Shown: positions 49,948 to 58,205, numbered from the stretch's first letter. The stretch is DNA of 64,000 nt from Halomonas salipaludis (GCF_002286975.1 NZ_NSKB01000006.1:124001-188000), one strand, 5' to 3'. Program-made: numbers and translations. The notes: generated by a model from the letters alone, not told the origin.

Positions 49948-50868
49948 ATGATGCCGCGACGACTCCCTTCGCTCTCCGCCCTGCGCGCCTTCGAGGCGGC
50001 GGCGCGACATCTCAGCGCCAAGCGAGCCGCCGAGGAGCTCTCGGTCACGCCGACGGCGATCAGCCATCAGATCCGCCAGCTCGAGGAGAGCCTGGGCGTG
50101 GCTCTGTTCGTGCGGCGGCCGCGGCAGCTGGTGCTGACGACTCAGGGCCAGGCGCTGCTCACCGTGCTGAGCGACTCCTTCGACGCCATCGCCGAGACGG
50201 TGACCAAGCTGCGCCGTCCGCCGACGCGGCAGGCGGTAACGCTCTCCACCACACCGGCTGTTGCCTCACGCTGGCTGTTGCCTTGGGTCTGCCTGCTGCG
50301 CGATGCCCGCCCGCAGATCGACCTGAGCATTCAGGTTTCCCACCAAGCGGTTGCCCTGGATGGTGTCGTCGCCGACATGGCGATTCGCTATGGCGAGGGC
50401 CCCTGGCCCGGGCTGGTCGCGGAGAAGCTGTTCGATAACGTCTTCGTACCCGTCTGCAGCCCCGTGCTGAAGCTGCGTGAACCGGCCGAACTGGTGCGCC
50501 ATACGCTGCTGCACTTCTCTTCGCCCGCACCATTGGACTGGGCGGCCTGGCAGCGCCAGGTCCAGGTGTCGGGGCTCGACGTCAGCGCCGGGCTGATGTT
50601 CTCCGACGAGACCCATGGCATCACCGCCGCGCTAGATGGCCAGGGCATAGCCCTGATGAGCCGGCACCTGATCGAGGAGGAGCTGCGCCAAGGGCGCCTG
50701 GTACAGCCATTCGGCCCCGAGGTTCAGGCCGCTCCCTTCCAGCTCGTCTACCCGCCCGAGCGGCTCGAGGAGCCGGCCATCGCGGCCGTGCGCGAGTGGA
50801 TCATCGGGTTGCTGGATCCCCAAGCCAGAGAGAGCGGCTGTCGTGCGATAGTCGAGCGCCAGTCATGA
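49948..50868 (+). CDS. LysR-family regulator, GcvA-like
   Basis: A 306-residue LysR protein. The N-terminus RRLPSLSALRAFEAAARHLSAKRAAEELSVTPTAISHQIRQLEESLGVALFVRRPRQLVLT is the GcvA/AmpR type. The effector domain runs from about 95. Start context is AT-rich without a clear Shine-Dalgarno. Its C-terminal segment RLEEPAIAAVREWIIGLLD is repeated, diverged, in a remnant at 53526-53586. The divergent azoreductase is the probable target. Confidence 0.86.
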   Translation: MMPRRLPSLSALRAFEAAARHLSAKRAAEELSVTPTAISHQIRQLEESLGVALFVRRPRQLVLTTQGQALLTVLSDSFDAIAETVTKLRRPPTRQAVTLSTTPAVASRWLLPWVCLLRDARPQIDLSIQVSHQAVALDGVVADMAIRYGEGPWPGLVAEKLFDNVFVPVCSPVLKLREPAELVRHTLLHFSSPAPLDWAAWQRQVQVSGLDVSAGLMFSDETHGITAALDGQGIALMSRHLIEEELRQGRLVQPFGPEVQAAPFQLVYPPERLEEPAIAAVREWIIGLLDPQARESGCRAIVERQS

Positions 50869-51507
50869 CGTCAGCCGTGCCAGCTTGTCGGGATTGCGCA
50901 CGATGAAGGTATCCATAGCCTGGCCTGAGCGGTCGTAGCCGAAGGTCACCGTCGCGACGACATTTCCCTCTCTGCACATCACGAAGCCGCAGCCACCGTT
51001 GATGTCGGCTTCACGCCATTCATAGTTGGCCCAGTACTGGCTCAACCGGCTGGCCAGGAAGTCGAGTACAGTCGACTTGCCGTGCAGCGGCTCGAGCAGG
51101 GTGGGCACCTTGCCGCCGCCGTCGGCACTCAGGCGAACCTCGGCCGAGAGCAGGTTGGCGAGCCGTGCCGTGGCGCCTTCGGTGATGGCGAGCCGGAAGG
51201 CCTCCAGCAGCGCCTGCTGGCATTCCCGCGGTGGGGTGTGCCGTTCCTCGGCGGTTTGGAGGTTGCTTCGTGCCCGGGATACCAGCTTGCGGCAGGCCAG
51301 CTCCTTGATCTCGAGCATGGCGGCGATCTCGGCGTAGGACGTATCGAAGATCTCATGCAGCAGGTAGGCGGCCCGCTCCTTGGGCGAGAGGCGTTCCAGC
51401 AGCAGGAAGGCGGTGGAGAGCGAGTCGGCCAGCTGGAGGATGCGATAGGCCAGCCCCAGCAGCATGGGGCTGGCCTCCTCGAAGTGAAGCAAATCGGCGG
51501 AAGGCAT
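50863..51507 (-). CDS. ECF41-like sigma factor lacking region 2
   Basis: A 214-residue protein. The first 24 residues match the ECF41 start (LLHFEEASPMLLGLAYRIL). The sequence then jumps at residues 24-27 to ADSLSTAFLLLERLSPKERAAYLLHEIFDTSYAEIAAMLEIKELACRKLVSRAR, which is the linker and sigma region 4. A SnoaL-like C-terminal domain follows (about 90-214). Full ECF41 factors are near 290 residues, so roughly 80-90 residues of region 2, which binds core polymerase and the -10 element, are missing in frame. It may be non-functional as a sigma factor, or act as a region-4/SnoaL regulator. Overlaps the monooxygenase gene upstream by one base pair. Confidence 0.75.
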   Translation of the reverse strand: MPSADLLHFEEASPMLLGLAYRILQLADSLSTAFLLLERLSPKERAAYLLHEIFDTSYAEIAAMLEIKELACRKLVSRARSNLQTAEERHTPPRECQQALLEAFRLAITEGATARLANLLSAEVRLSADGGGKVPTLLEPLHGKSTVLDFLASRLSQYWANYEWREADINGGCGFVMCREGNVVATVTFGYDRSGQAMDTFIVRNPDKLARLTS

Positions 51508-51839
51508 CAGGCTGTCTCGGAAACCGGAGCCGCCTTGTCCTTGGCCCAGGCCACGGTGGCAGCATGAATCTCGGGCGGATGAGCCAGCAGGGGCGTTACC
51601 GCGGCGACATAGGCTTCGTATGCCGGCCCCTGCATGAAGGCCTGTGCATCTGCACCGTCGGCATAGCGCTGGAAGACGCGAATGGCGTCCGGATCGCTGT
51701 CATCGTAACAGTAGAAATAGGCGTCGTGGACCTGGCGCGCCTGGATGCTGGGTGCCAGGTGGGTCTCCCACACGCGCCGTACCTCTTCGCGCTTGCAGGG
51801 CAGTGCCCTGTGGGTGATGAACAGAGTGTTCTGGCTCAT
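51507..51839 (-). CDS. Antibiotic biosynthesis monooxygenase (ABM)-fold protein
   Basis: A 110-residue dimeric alpha-beta barrel protein. TLFITHRALPCKREEVRRVWETHLAPSIQARQ and AYFYCYDDSDPDAIRVFQRYADGADAQAFMQGPAYEAYVA follow the ABM pattern. The ATG at 51837-51839 has AGGAG upstream. It is directly upstream of, and coupled to, the truncated sigma gene. ECF41 genes are usually next to a small COE-type gene (carboxymuconolactone decarboxylase, oxidoreductase or epimerase), so this may be a variant of that pairing. Confidence 0.78.
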   Translation of the reverse strand: MSQNTLFITHRALPCKREEVRRVWETHLAPSIQARQVHDAYFYCYDDSDPDAIRVFQRYADGADAQAFMQGPAYEAYVAAVTPLLAHPPEIHAATVAWAKDKAAPVSETA

Positions 51840-51970
51840 GTTGTGGCTCCTGAATCGCTGAGGTAGAGAGTCGAAGGCCGAGTGGCCGTCACTGTCATGA
51901 CGATTCAGGTGGGTGTAATGTGACATGCGCCTGCCCGCCTCTCGTTCGTATCAAGAGCTGAGCCAAACAG

Positions 51971-52141
51971 TCACTGCTCTTCTCGTTCCGGATGGAGCGG
52001 CATCAGCCGGCCACGTTCACGATAGAGCCCGATGTCGCGCAGCATACGGGCGTCGCACTCTTTCAGTGCGACATGATGGCGATGGTTGGCAGAGCGGTAG
52101 CGGCCTTGCTTGAACCACGTCGAGATATTGCGCAGATTCAT
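51971..52141 (-). CDS. DUF1127 (YjiS-like) small protein
   Basis: A 56-residue protein, MNLRNISTWFKQGRYRSANHRHHVALKECDARMLRDIGLYRERGRL..., with the DUF1127 core in the last 35 residues. It is too short to have been noticed as a gene within the longer open frame to 52501. GGGAGAGAAC precedes the ATG. A degenerate copy of its 3' half lies at 57562-57625. Confidence 0.75.
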   Translation of the reverse strand: MNLRNISTWFKQGRYRSANHRHHVALKECDARMLRDIGLYRERGRLMPLHPEREEQ

Positions 52142-52261
52142 GATGTTCTCTCCCAAGGTGATATGTCTCTGAAATTTGCCGATTCCCATCATGGGAATCA
52201 CTCCGTTCATTGCCTTCAAAGGGCGGAATCGGGGCTGTTGGCGGGGATGCGTTCGCTGATT

Positions 52262-52477
52262 TCCGCCACGGTGCTGCACATAGGGCCAGCCATTCTCGCC
52301 GACGCTGGCCATGAAGAAGTGGTCCTGGGCGGCAATGAATTCGCGAACCGGCGCGCTGAGAACGTCACGTTCGACCTCGGCCGGGTCGACGGGCTTGGTG
52401 GCTTCCCGGCTGCCGTAGCGAGCCTGGGCGGCGCGAACCGAAGGGGTATAGGTGAGTGTCTTGAAGGCACGTGTCAT
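52262..52477 (-). pseudogene. Truncated PNPOx-like flavin-binding protein
   Basis: The frame starts MTRAFKTLTYTPSVRAAQARYGSREA and reaches FFMASVGENGWPYVQHRGG. This matches the first third of the pyridoxamine 5'-phosphate oxidase-like COG3576 family. After residue 72 family similarity stops, and the expected PGFLKVLD-type continuation is missing. A different frame then reads TVAEISERIPANSPDSAL-stop, which may be another gene's end. GAGGAAC precedes the ATG. I read it as an internally deleted and frameshifted gene. Confidence 0.65.
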
Positions 52478-52578
52478 GGCGAAGTTCCTCGAAAGGGACA
52501 CGACAAGCCTGACGTATTTCGAAACCTTGAAGAATTGTCATAGAATGCAATTGGCCATTTCTTTTTTCGGAACAATGA

Positions 52579-53484
52579 ATGGATCGCTTTCACTTGATGG
52601 CGGTATTCCTCGCCGTGGCGGAGGAGGAGAGCTTTGCCGGGGCGGCGCGCCGTTTGGGGCTCTCGCCGCCCGCCGTGACGCGTGCCATTGCCGAGCTGGA
52701 GGAGCGGCTGGGCGTGCGGCTACTGACGCGCACGACCCGGGTAGTGAGGGTGACCGAAGCGGGGGCGAGCTATCTCGACGACTGCCGCCGCATCCTTCAA
52801 GACGTCAAGGAGGCCGACGAATCGGCGGCGGGGCTTGCCGCCATGCCGCGCGGACAACTCAACGTGACCGCGCCGGTGCTGTTCGGCAGGCTCTTCGTGC
52901 TGCCGACCCTGCTCGATTACCTGGAGGAGTATCCCGAGGTCAACGCCAATGCGGTGTTTCTGGATCGGGTGGTCAACCTGGTCGACGAGGGTTTCGACGT
53001 GGCGGTGCGGATCGGCGAGCTGCCCGACTCATCGCTGCGTGCCGTGCGTGTCGGGCAGGTGAGGCGCGTGGTTTGCGGTGCTCCCGGTTACTTCGAGCGT
53101 CACGGATGGCCGCAGCATCCGGATGACCTCGGCCAGCATCGCATCGTCATGGCCAGCGATATTGCACTGCAGCCGGAGTGGACGTTTTTTCCCAAGGCTG
53201 GAGAGAAGGGAGTGTCGTACCGGGTCAAGCCGCGCCTGGTGATCAACGTCAATGACGGTGCCGCGCAGGCAGCGGCCGCCGGCTGGGGCGTGACGCGTCT
53301 GCTGTCGTATCAGATCGCACCGCAGCTCGAGCGCGGGGAACTTGTCACGGTACTCGAGGAGTTCGAGTCGCTGCCGCTACCCGTGCATATCGTGCATCGC
53401 GAGGGGCGCCGCCCGGCGGCCAAGGTGCGGACCTTCATCGATCTGCTGGCCGGGCGGCTGAGAGAAGAAGCCGTGCTGCGCTAG
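52579..53484 (+). CDS. LysR-family regulator
   Basis: A 301-residue LysR protein. The N-terminus MDRFHLMAVFLAVAEEESFAGAARRLGLSPPAVTRAIAELEERLGVRLLTRTTRVVRVTEAG is typical of the large DhcR/AaeR-like branch; the effector domain begins near 88 (GQLNVTAPVLFGRLFVLP). It is intact, but its 3' end plus the first bases beyond are duplicated in diverged form at 57678-57771. The divergent gene it once controlled was probably the broken PNPOx-like gene. Confidence 0.87.
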   Translation: MDRFHLMAVFLAVAEEESFAGAARRLGLSPPAVTRAIAELEERLGVRLLTRTTRVVRVTEAGASYLDDCRRILQDVKEADESAAGLAAMPRGQLNVTAPVLFGRLFVLPTLLDYLEEYPEVNANAVFLDRVVNLVDEGFDVAVRIGELPDSSLRAVRVGQVRRVVCGAPGYFERHGWPQHPDDLGQHRIVMASDIALQPEWTFFPKAGEKGVSYRVKPRLVINVNDGAAQAAAAGWGVTRLLSYQIAPQLERGELVTVLEEFESLPLPVHIVHREGRRPAAKVRTFIDLLAGRLREEAVLR

Positions 53485-53517
53485 GCGGCGGCCTGCTCCT
53501 CCTTGTCGTAGTCGATG
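53481..53517 (-). pseudogene. Fragment of a VOC gene 3' end
   Basis: On the minus strand this reads IDYDKEEQAAA-stop. It closely matches the last codons (INYEKEEQATT-stop) of the VOC gene at 57768. It directly abuts the LysR stop, just as that VOC gene abuts a LysR 3' fragment. It marks the left edge of the inserted segment. Confidence 0.7.
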
Positions 53518-53525
53518 CCCTCTTA

Positions 53526-53805
53526 GCGACTCGAAGAGCCGGCTATCGTCGCCGTGCGTGATTGGATCATGGGATTGTTGGAAGCTAGCCCCTGGCAACG
53601 TGGAGACAACGAGAATATCAATGGCCTTATTCGTCAATATCTACCGAAACGGACGGGTCTCTTCGTGCACAGCCAAGAAGAACTAGGCGAGATTGCCTTC
53701 GAGCAGAGTATGCGGCCTAGAAAACACTTCGACTTTATATACCCGATAGAAGTGTTGAGCGAACTGATGGATAAGCACCTTGAAAGCCCACCAACAATCC
53801 AATGA
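53526..53805 (+). pseudogene. Chimeric remnant: LysR C-terminus joined to an IS30-family transposase C-terminus
   Basis: Bases 53526-53586 encode RLEEPAIVAVRDWIMGLLEAS, a near match to the C-terminus of the LysR gene at 49948. The same frame continues from about 53588 as SPWQRGDNENINGLIRQYLPKR, FVHSQEELGEIAFEQSMRPRKHFDFIYPIEVLSELM. That is the conserved C-terminal end of an IS30 transposase, including the catalytic-core WQRG.NEN.NG segment. Both parts are truncated and no terminal inverted repeats were found. It shows that an IS30 element was once at this edge. Confidence 0.75.
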
Positions 53806-53940
53806 ATGTGTTGCACTCAGAATCTGCTACTGCCCCATCCAGCAGCGGCTTAGAGGCTCCAAGGTGCCGCGTTGGCTTGTGGCAACAAAGGCGACCTTGT
53901 ATCCTGCCAGCGCGGCAAGTCAGCCAAGGATAGTCCCAGC

Positions 53941-55707
53941 ATGCAGGGTGCACGCAACACCGCAAAAAAGCCTCACACAACCACTCGCACCCGTTTAGCG
54001 AACATTCGCACCCGCGTGGCGAACGCGTTCAGGCAAGCCGTAACAAGGCTGTGGGCCGAGATTCGTACACCGCGCTTCATTGGTGCCTCGGCAGTCGCAC
54101 TGGTCTGGCTGATCGTCTTGTGTGGTTTCGGTCTGGCCGTCGGCAGCGGGCGCCAAAACACTTTAGCTGACCAGGACTTTGAGCCCTTTCAGCTGCCCAC
54201 AGCGCAGGACACTCAGGTAATTCTGCCCACCGAGCTAGGCGGTACGCTGGAGTCTGCCGCCGGCTTTGAAGGCTACCCATACACAAGCGGGGGAGTAGGG
54301 CGCCATTGGTTCAATCTGTTCTTGCCCGCCAACCACGCGCCCGGCCTTACCATTGATACACCTGTCGGCCTGGAAAACATTCGCCTGCTTGCGCAGGATG
54401 GCAGCCTGCTGTGCGCTCCCGATGTACAGTTGAAGTTAACCACAGATCCCAGCAGCGTAGGCGTTAAGGCCGACCTGAACCTGTCGCAGCAAAGTACCCG
54501 CTACTGGATGCCTTCGGCTACAGGGTATCGGCTGGAGGTGCGGTGGGATCAGCGCTTCCAGATTTGTCCCTATGAGCAGCCGGCGTCGGTTCTGGCTGAT
54601 GTCGTACAGCGACAGACGACCTCAACGGAGGCACGCCGGCTGGAGCTCAACGACGAACCGCACAAACTGCAAGCTGGCAGCAGTTCAATGACTGCTAAAC
54701 CCGGCGCCCTGCCTTGGGAATGGTGGGTCGAGATCGCCAACTCGGGGCAGCAACGCTGGCAGTTTTCTGCTGCCGTGCCTCCGGCTCATCAAGGCTGGAG
54801 CACCAAGCGCTATCCATCTTCATCGTTTTGGGATACTGCTCACAATCAACCCAGACCCGACCCGATCGCTGAAAGTTATCAGTTGCGCTTCAATGCTGCA
54901 GCGCCTGCAGAACTGCCGGTAACGCTGTTGCATACGGAAGAGGTGCGTGTAGCCGATGTACGTTTTTCAACTGAACGGGATCAGCGCACCAGGTCCTCGA
55001 TACCGCCGACCTGGCACCTGCCCTTGCAGCACACGGACACAGACCTGACTCTTGACTTGCCCATGCACGCCCAGGACCTCGAGTACCATGAACTCTTTCT
55101 CCCCATCGCCATGAGCTACGCCTGTGAACTCCAGGCTGTGGGGGCCGATCTGCCGCTGCAATGGCGCCCAGTAGAGCGCCTGTTTGTCTACTCCTTAGGC
55201 CGCTATGACGAAGATATGAAGGACTATCAGCAACGCCTGTCCGCCAAGCCGTACTCGGGCTATGCCAAGCTGCCTGAGGAGTATCTCGGCCGCGTGCGCT
55301 GGGAGCTGCAAAGCACGGATGGCAAGCAGCGCTTCTTTCACGACCTTGAAGTGACGAGCGAGTTGCGTTGCCCCGCAGAGGTAACCTGGCAGCCCTTGAC
55401 CTACCAGCAGAGTGAATTGCCATGGTTGGTGCCGCTGGAGGCTCTGCCCGGGGCCAGCGTGGACCCCGCTCAACCCGCGCGCGAGTTCTTTGGTCGTTTT
55501 CGCTTTCTCGATGCCAATGGAGAGGCTCTGATGCCCATGGCACGAGCCGCAGACCTGGCAGACCCTGCCCTGGAGTCCTTTATATTCCCTGAGGATCAGC
55601 TCAAGTTTCATGGCGAAGTGACGCGTATAGAGCAGTTACAGGTAGATGACTCTACGGCGCGCTCGCAACACTGGACCTACCGTTTCATGTCCTTGGAGGC
55701 CTACTGA
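53941..55707 (+). CDS. Unrecognised membrane-anchored periplasmic protein (588 aa)
   Basis: I do not recognise this protein. An N-terminal basic cytoplasmic segment (residues 1-45, rich in R and K) is followed by one transmembrane helix at about 48-69 (GASAVALVWLIVLCGFGLAVG). The remaining 500 or so residues are hydrophilic and presumably periplasmic, with many beta-like stretches and four cysteines (in LLCAPD, QICPYE, YACELQ, LRCPAE) that could form disulfides. ATG 53941 has AAGGA 11 bases upstream; the open frame reaches back to 53872. It is the first gene of a three-gene operon, its stop one base before the next ATG. Codon use looks less GC-rich than the flanking chromosome. Confidence 0.75.
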   Translation: MQGARNTAKKPHTTTRTRLANIRTRVANAFRQAVTRLWAEIRTPRFIGASAVALVWLIVLCGFGLAVGSGRQNTLADQDFEPFQLPTAQDTQVILPTELGGTLESAAGFEGYPYTSGGVGRHWFNLFLPANHAPGLTIDTPVGLENIRLLAQDGSLLCAPDVQLKLTTDPSSVGVKADLNLSQQSTRYWMPSATGYRLEVRWDQRFQICPYEQPASVLADVVQRQTTSTEARRLELNDEPHKLQAGSSSMTAKPGALPWEWWVEIANSGQQRWQFSAAVPPAHQGWSTKRYPSSSFWDTAHNQPRPDPIAESYQLRFNAAAPAELPVTLLHTEEVRVADVRFSTERDQRTRSSIPPTWHLPLQHTDTDLTLDLPMHAQDLEYHELFLPIAMSYACELQAVGADLPLQWRPVERLFVYSLGRYDEDMKDYQQRLSAKPYSGYAKLPEEYLGRVRWELQSTDGKQRFFHDLEVTSELRCPAEVTWQPLTYQQSELPWLVPLEALPGASVDPAQPAREFFGRFRFLDANGEALMPMARAADLADPALESFIFPEDQLKFHGEVTRIEQLQVDDSTARSQHWTYRFMSLEAY

Positions 55708-55708
55708 C

Positions 55709-56158
55709 ATGCGGCATATTGCATTGGTGCTGCTGCTTGTCGTCCCAACCTGGTCAATGGCGGGCATCGCTCCCTCGTTGCTGGAAGAACTGGGGCCGCC
55801 GCCACTGGATGCGTATGGCTGCGCACTGAGCGAGGAAGAAGTTCACAAGGAGCGCAATGAAGCGGGCGACCTGGTCGAATGCGGCCAGTACCTCGATGGC
55901 GTCAAAGAGGGCTATTGGGTACTCAGGGCCGACACCGACTCACGCTGGCAGGGCTGGTTTCGCAAAGGCGAAAAGCAGGGGACCTGGCTGGTCACATCGC
56001 CCTCTGAACAGCTGCTGGGCGTAGCACGTTTTGACAATAACGGCCAGCGCCATGGTGTCTCTTATGAGCTGGAGCCCGATGGAAGCATGATCCGGCATCA
56101 CGTGCATGCACATGGCAGTACATTGCACAGTTGTGGCATGTGGGTAGGACAATGTTAG
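55709..56158 (+). CDS. Secreted MORN-like repeat protein (149 aa)
   Basis: A signal peptide (residues 1-18, RHIALVLLLVVPTWSMA) leads to a small exported protein. Three imperfect MORN-variant units are visible: GQYLDGVKEGYWVL (59-72), GWFRKGEKQGTWLV (82-95) and GVARFDNNGQRHGVSY (104-119). Four cysteines (C38, C58, C142, C149) would suit an oxidising compartment. GGAGG precedes the ATG by about nine bases. MORN-variant proteins of the YwqK type are known as immunity or scaffold proteins in other settings; the role here is unknown. It overlaps the next gene by 7 bp. Confidence 0.72.
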   Translation: MRHIALVLLLVVPTWSMAGIAPSLLEELGPPPLDAYGCALSEEEVHKERNEAGDLVECGQYLDGVKEGYWVLRADTDSRWQGWFRKGEKQGTWLVTSPSEQLLGVARFDNNGQRHGVSYELEPDGSMIRHHVHAHGSTLHSCGMWVGQC

Positions 56159-57498
56159 CGCTGTTGGCTGCACCCGATTCGGTACTCTGGGTATCGCTTG
56201 TCCTGTTGGCTGCGGGCTATGTTTTCTGGTTGCTGGGACGTTGCCGCTCGTGGAGCGCAATAGCCATGGCAGCAGCTCTGGCCTGCGGAGTACTGGCTAT
56301 TCTCGCCAGCAGCCACTATCTGTTGTTCATATGGGCTCCAGAGCTAAGCGCGGGCCTACCCGGGTTGCTGCTGGGGTTGCCGCTGATCTACGGTGCTAGC
56401 CTGGAATTGCTGACGCTCCAACGCAAACGTCCTCGACTGATCGCCTCGCTGGTACTGGTGGGTGTGTGCGCCGGGCTGATGCTATTGGATGGACAGCGCC
56501 TGTGGCCTGCGATTTATTATGACCTCAAGGGCACCATGCTGGACTATCCGCCACTGGTACTGCATACCCCCGAAGATCTTGGCGAGTACGTGCCACCGGC
56601 TGGGACCCGGCTCATCTTTAAGCCGACCGGAAACGAACTGTCTTGCGGTCTGTTCGCAAATCCCGAACCATTGGGGCCGGCGCTATCCTACAGCACCTCC
56701 TGCCGTGATTTTTACTGGGGCCAAGCTATGGCTTCCCTTGATTACTCTGCCTACACGGATCTGCCCACGCTGCATGCATTGGCGGCGCTGTGGGAAGAAA
56801 AGTCCCCTGGGCGACTGTCGTTGGGGTTGTTGTATAATAGCTTGGATGACCTGACAATTACCGACCTCCAACGTCTCTGCCCGCAAAGCGACGACTGCCT
56901 CGCCAGCAAGCAAATGATCACCTCGTTACTGGGCGTGCAAAGCTGGGCGACGCTCACGGAAGACGAACCGACAGCCGTTGCATCTTTGCCGCTGTCGCTT
57001 AGAAGGCTCGATTACATCGAGCGGAGAGAGCTGCTGCGCACGCTGGACGCGGACGTCCGCGCGCAGCTGGAAAGACGTGTGGCTGGGATAGTTGCGGTCT
57101 ACGCCGATGCTCAGGCACGTAGTCTCGCGTTGCGGGACATGACTCCGGATTACCCCCGGTCAGGCTACCGGTCATTGTCACAGGGCAACATTGCAGGCCA
57201 ATGGCCCGCTTTGAGAGATATCGCGGATGAGCTCGCCATAGACGTACCGGACATCGGCACCCTGAGTGGCTTGCAGAGGGCCGTGCTTATCGCTGTCGAA
57301 TCACGGTCTGATGGAGGTGTACGGCTGGTCTACCATACGGCTGTGGGGCTGCAATCTACGACCGCTTTGCTGGCTTTCATCGCACCACTGGCATGGCTGG
57401 TCATCGTCATGTTAATGCTGCTGCGACGTAGCCCAAGACCAATGCGCCAGCGCACTGGCGCTAGGCCGGCCACCCTGAATGGGGCGAGCGGTCGGTAG
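56152..57498 (+). CDS. Unrecognised polytopic membrane protein (448 aa)
   Basis: I do not recognise this protein. Four hydrophobic helices are predicted in the N-terminal 115 residues (about 10-29, 33-53, 66-88, 96-113). A soluble domain of about 285 residues follows, containing five cysteines (SCGLF, TSCRDF, RLCPQSDDC), and then one C-terminal helix at about 402-422 (LLAFIAPLAWLVIVMLMLL) with a basic tail. The soluble part is therefore probably periplasmic. Its ATG lies inside the 3' end of the MORN-like gene, so the three genes form one operon. No regulator or enzyme motif was found. Confidence 0.72.
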   Translation: MLALLAAPDSVLWVSLVLLAAGYVFWLLGRCRSWSAIAMAAALACGVLAILASSHYLLFIWAPELSAGLPGLLLGLPLIYGASLELLTLQRKRPRLIASLVLVGVCAGLMLLDGQRLWPAIYYDLKGTMLDYPPLVLHTPEDLGEYVPPAGTRLIFKPTGNELSCGLFANPEPLGPALSYSTSCRDFYWGQAMASLDYSAYTDLPTLHALAALWEEKSPGRLSLGLLYNSLDDLTITDLQRLCPQSDDCLASKQMITSLLGVQSWATLTEDEPTAVASLPLSLRRLDYIERRELLRTLDADVRAQLERRVAGIVAVYADAQARSLALRDMTPDYPRSGYRSLSQGNIAGQWPALRDIADELAIDVPDIGTLSGLQRAVLIAVESRSDGGVRLVYHTAVGLQSTTALLAFIAPLAWLVIVMLMLLRRSPRPMRQRTGARPATLNGASGR

Positions 57499-57561
57499 CG
57501 TTTCTTGACTGACACGGTGAGGCGGTATCGGAGCAGGCGCTAGCTGCTGACTTAATGACTG

Positions 57562-57649
57562 AGCACTCCGGATAGAGAGGCAGCAAGCGGCCATGCTCGC
57601 GATATAACCCGATGTCGCGCAGCATTATATTGCCGTCAAAGGCGCTCAT
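57562..57649 (-). pseudogene. Remnant of a DUF1127 gene
   Basis: On the minus strand MLRDIGLYREHGRLLPLYPE is a close match to the end of the intact DUF1127 protein at 51971-52141 (MLRDIGLYRERGRLMPLHPE). The N-terminal part is missing. Its place before a LysR fragment and a VOC gene repeats the order seen left of the island. Confidence 0.7.
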
Positions 57650-57677
57650 TGATGAGAAGGTCGGATCGGCTGAGTAG

Positions 57678-57771
57678 GAGGCCGCCGCCCGGCGGCAAGG
57701 TTCGAGCCTTCGTCGACCAGCTCACCGGACGGCCTGGGGAGGGGCGGTTCAGGCAACGCCTAAACGCCTAG
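57678..57771 (+). pseudogene. Remnant of a LysR 3' end
   Basis: The bases match the end of the LysR gene at 53405-53484, with a one-base deletion in the RRPAAK region. After it the frame reads KVRAFVDQLTGRPGEG..., against KVRTFIDLLAGRLREE in the intact gene. The stop codon overlaps that of the convergent VOC gene. It marks the right edge of the island. Confidence 0.72.
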
Positions 57772-58205
57772 GTGGTGGCCTGCTCCTCCTTCTCGTAGTT
57801 GATCATCCAAGCGACGCCGAATCGGTCTACCAGCATGCCGAAGCGGTGCGCCCAGAAGGTCTCCTCGAGCGGCATCTCCACGCTGCCGTTGTCGGCCAGC
57901 GCGTTGAAGAGCCGTTCGGCCTCCTCTACTGAGTCGACACCGACCGCAATGCTGGCGCCTTTGATGCCTTCATAGGGCGCCGGGCAGAAGGGGGCATTAT
58001 CCGAAGCCATCAACAGCTGGTCGCCGATACGCAGTCGGGCGTGCATGACCAGGTTGCTGGCTTCCGTGGGAACTTCCATACCCTCGCTGGCGGGCATCTC
58101 CGCGTAGGTGGATACGGCCTCGAGCTTGGCGTCGAAGCAACGCTGGTAGAATTCGAAGGCTTCGCGGCAGTTGCCGTCGAAGATCAGGTAGGTGGAAAGC
58201 TGCAT
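57768..58205 (-). CDS. VOC family protein, PhnB/YjdN-like
   Basis: A 145-residue PhnB-type protein with STYLIFDGNCREAFEFYQRCFDAKLEAVSTYAEMP at the start and FWAHRFGMLVDRFGVAWMINYE at the end. GGAGACCCACC precedes the ATG. Function unknown. Its stop region is copied at 53481-53517. It lies 74 bp downstream of the YafY gene on the same strand and may be read through from it. Confidence 0.85.
   Translation of the reverse strand: MQLSTYLIFDGNCREAFEFYQRCFDAKLEAVSTYAEMPASEGMEVPTEASNLVMHARLRIGDQLLMASDNAPFCPAPYEGIKGASIAVGVDSVEEAERLFNALADNGSVEMPLEETFWAHRFGMLVDRFGVAWMINYEKEEQATT

Noticed and set aside
52579-53484. Intact LysR gene as part of the inserted island
   Set aside because: Its length, composition and start are normal, and the foreign fragments begin only after its stop. 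I regard it as native flank.
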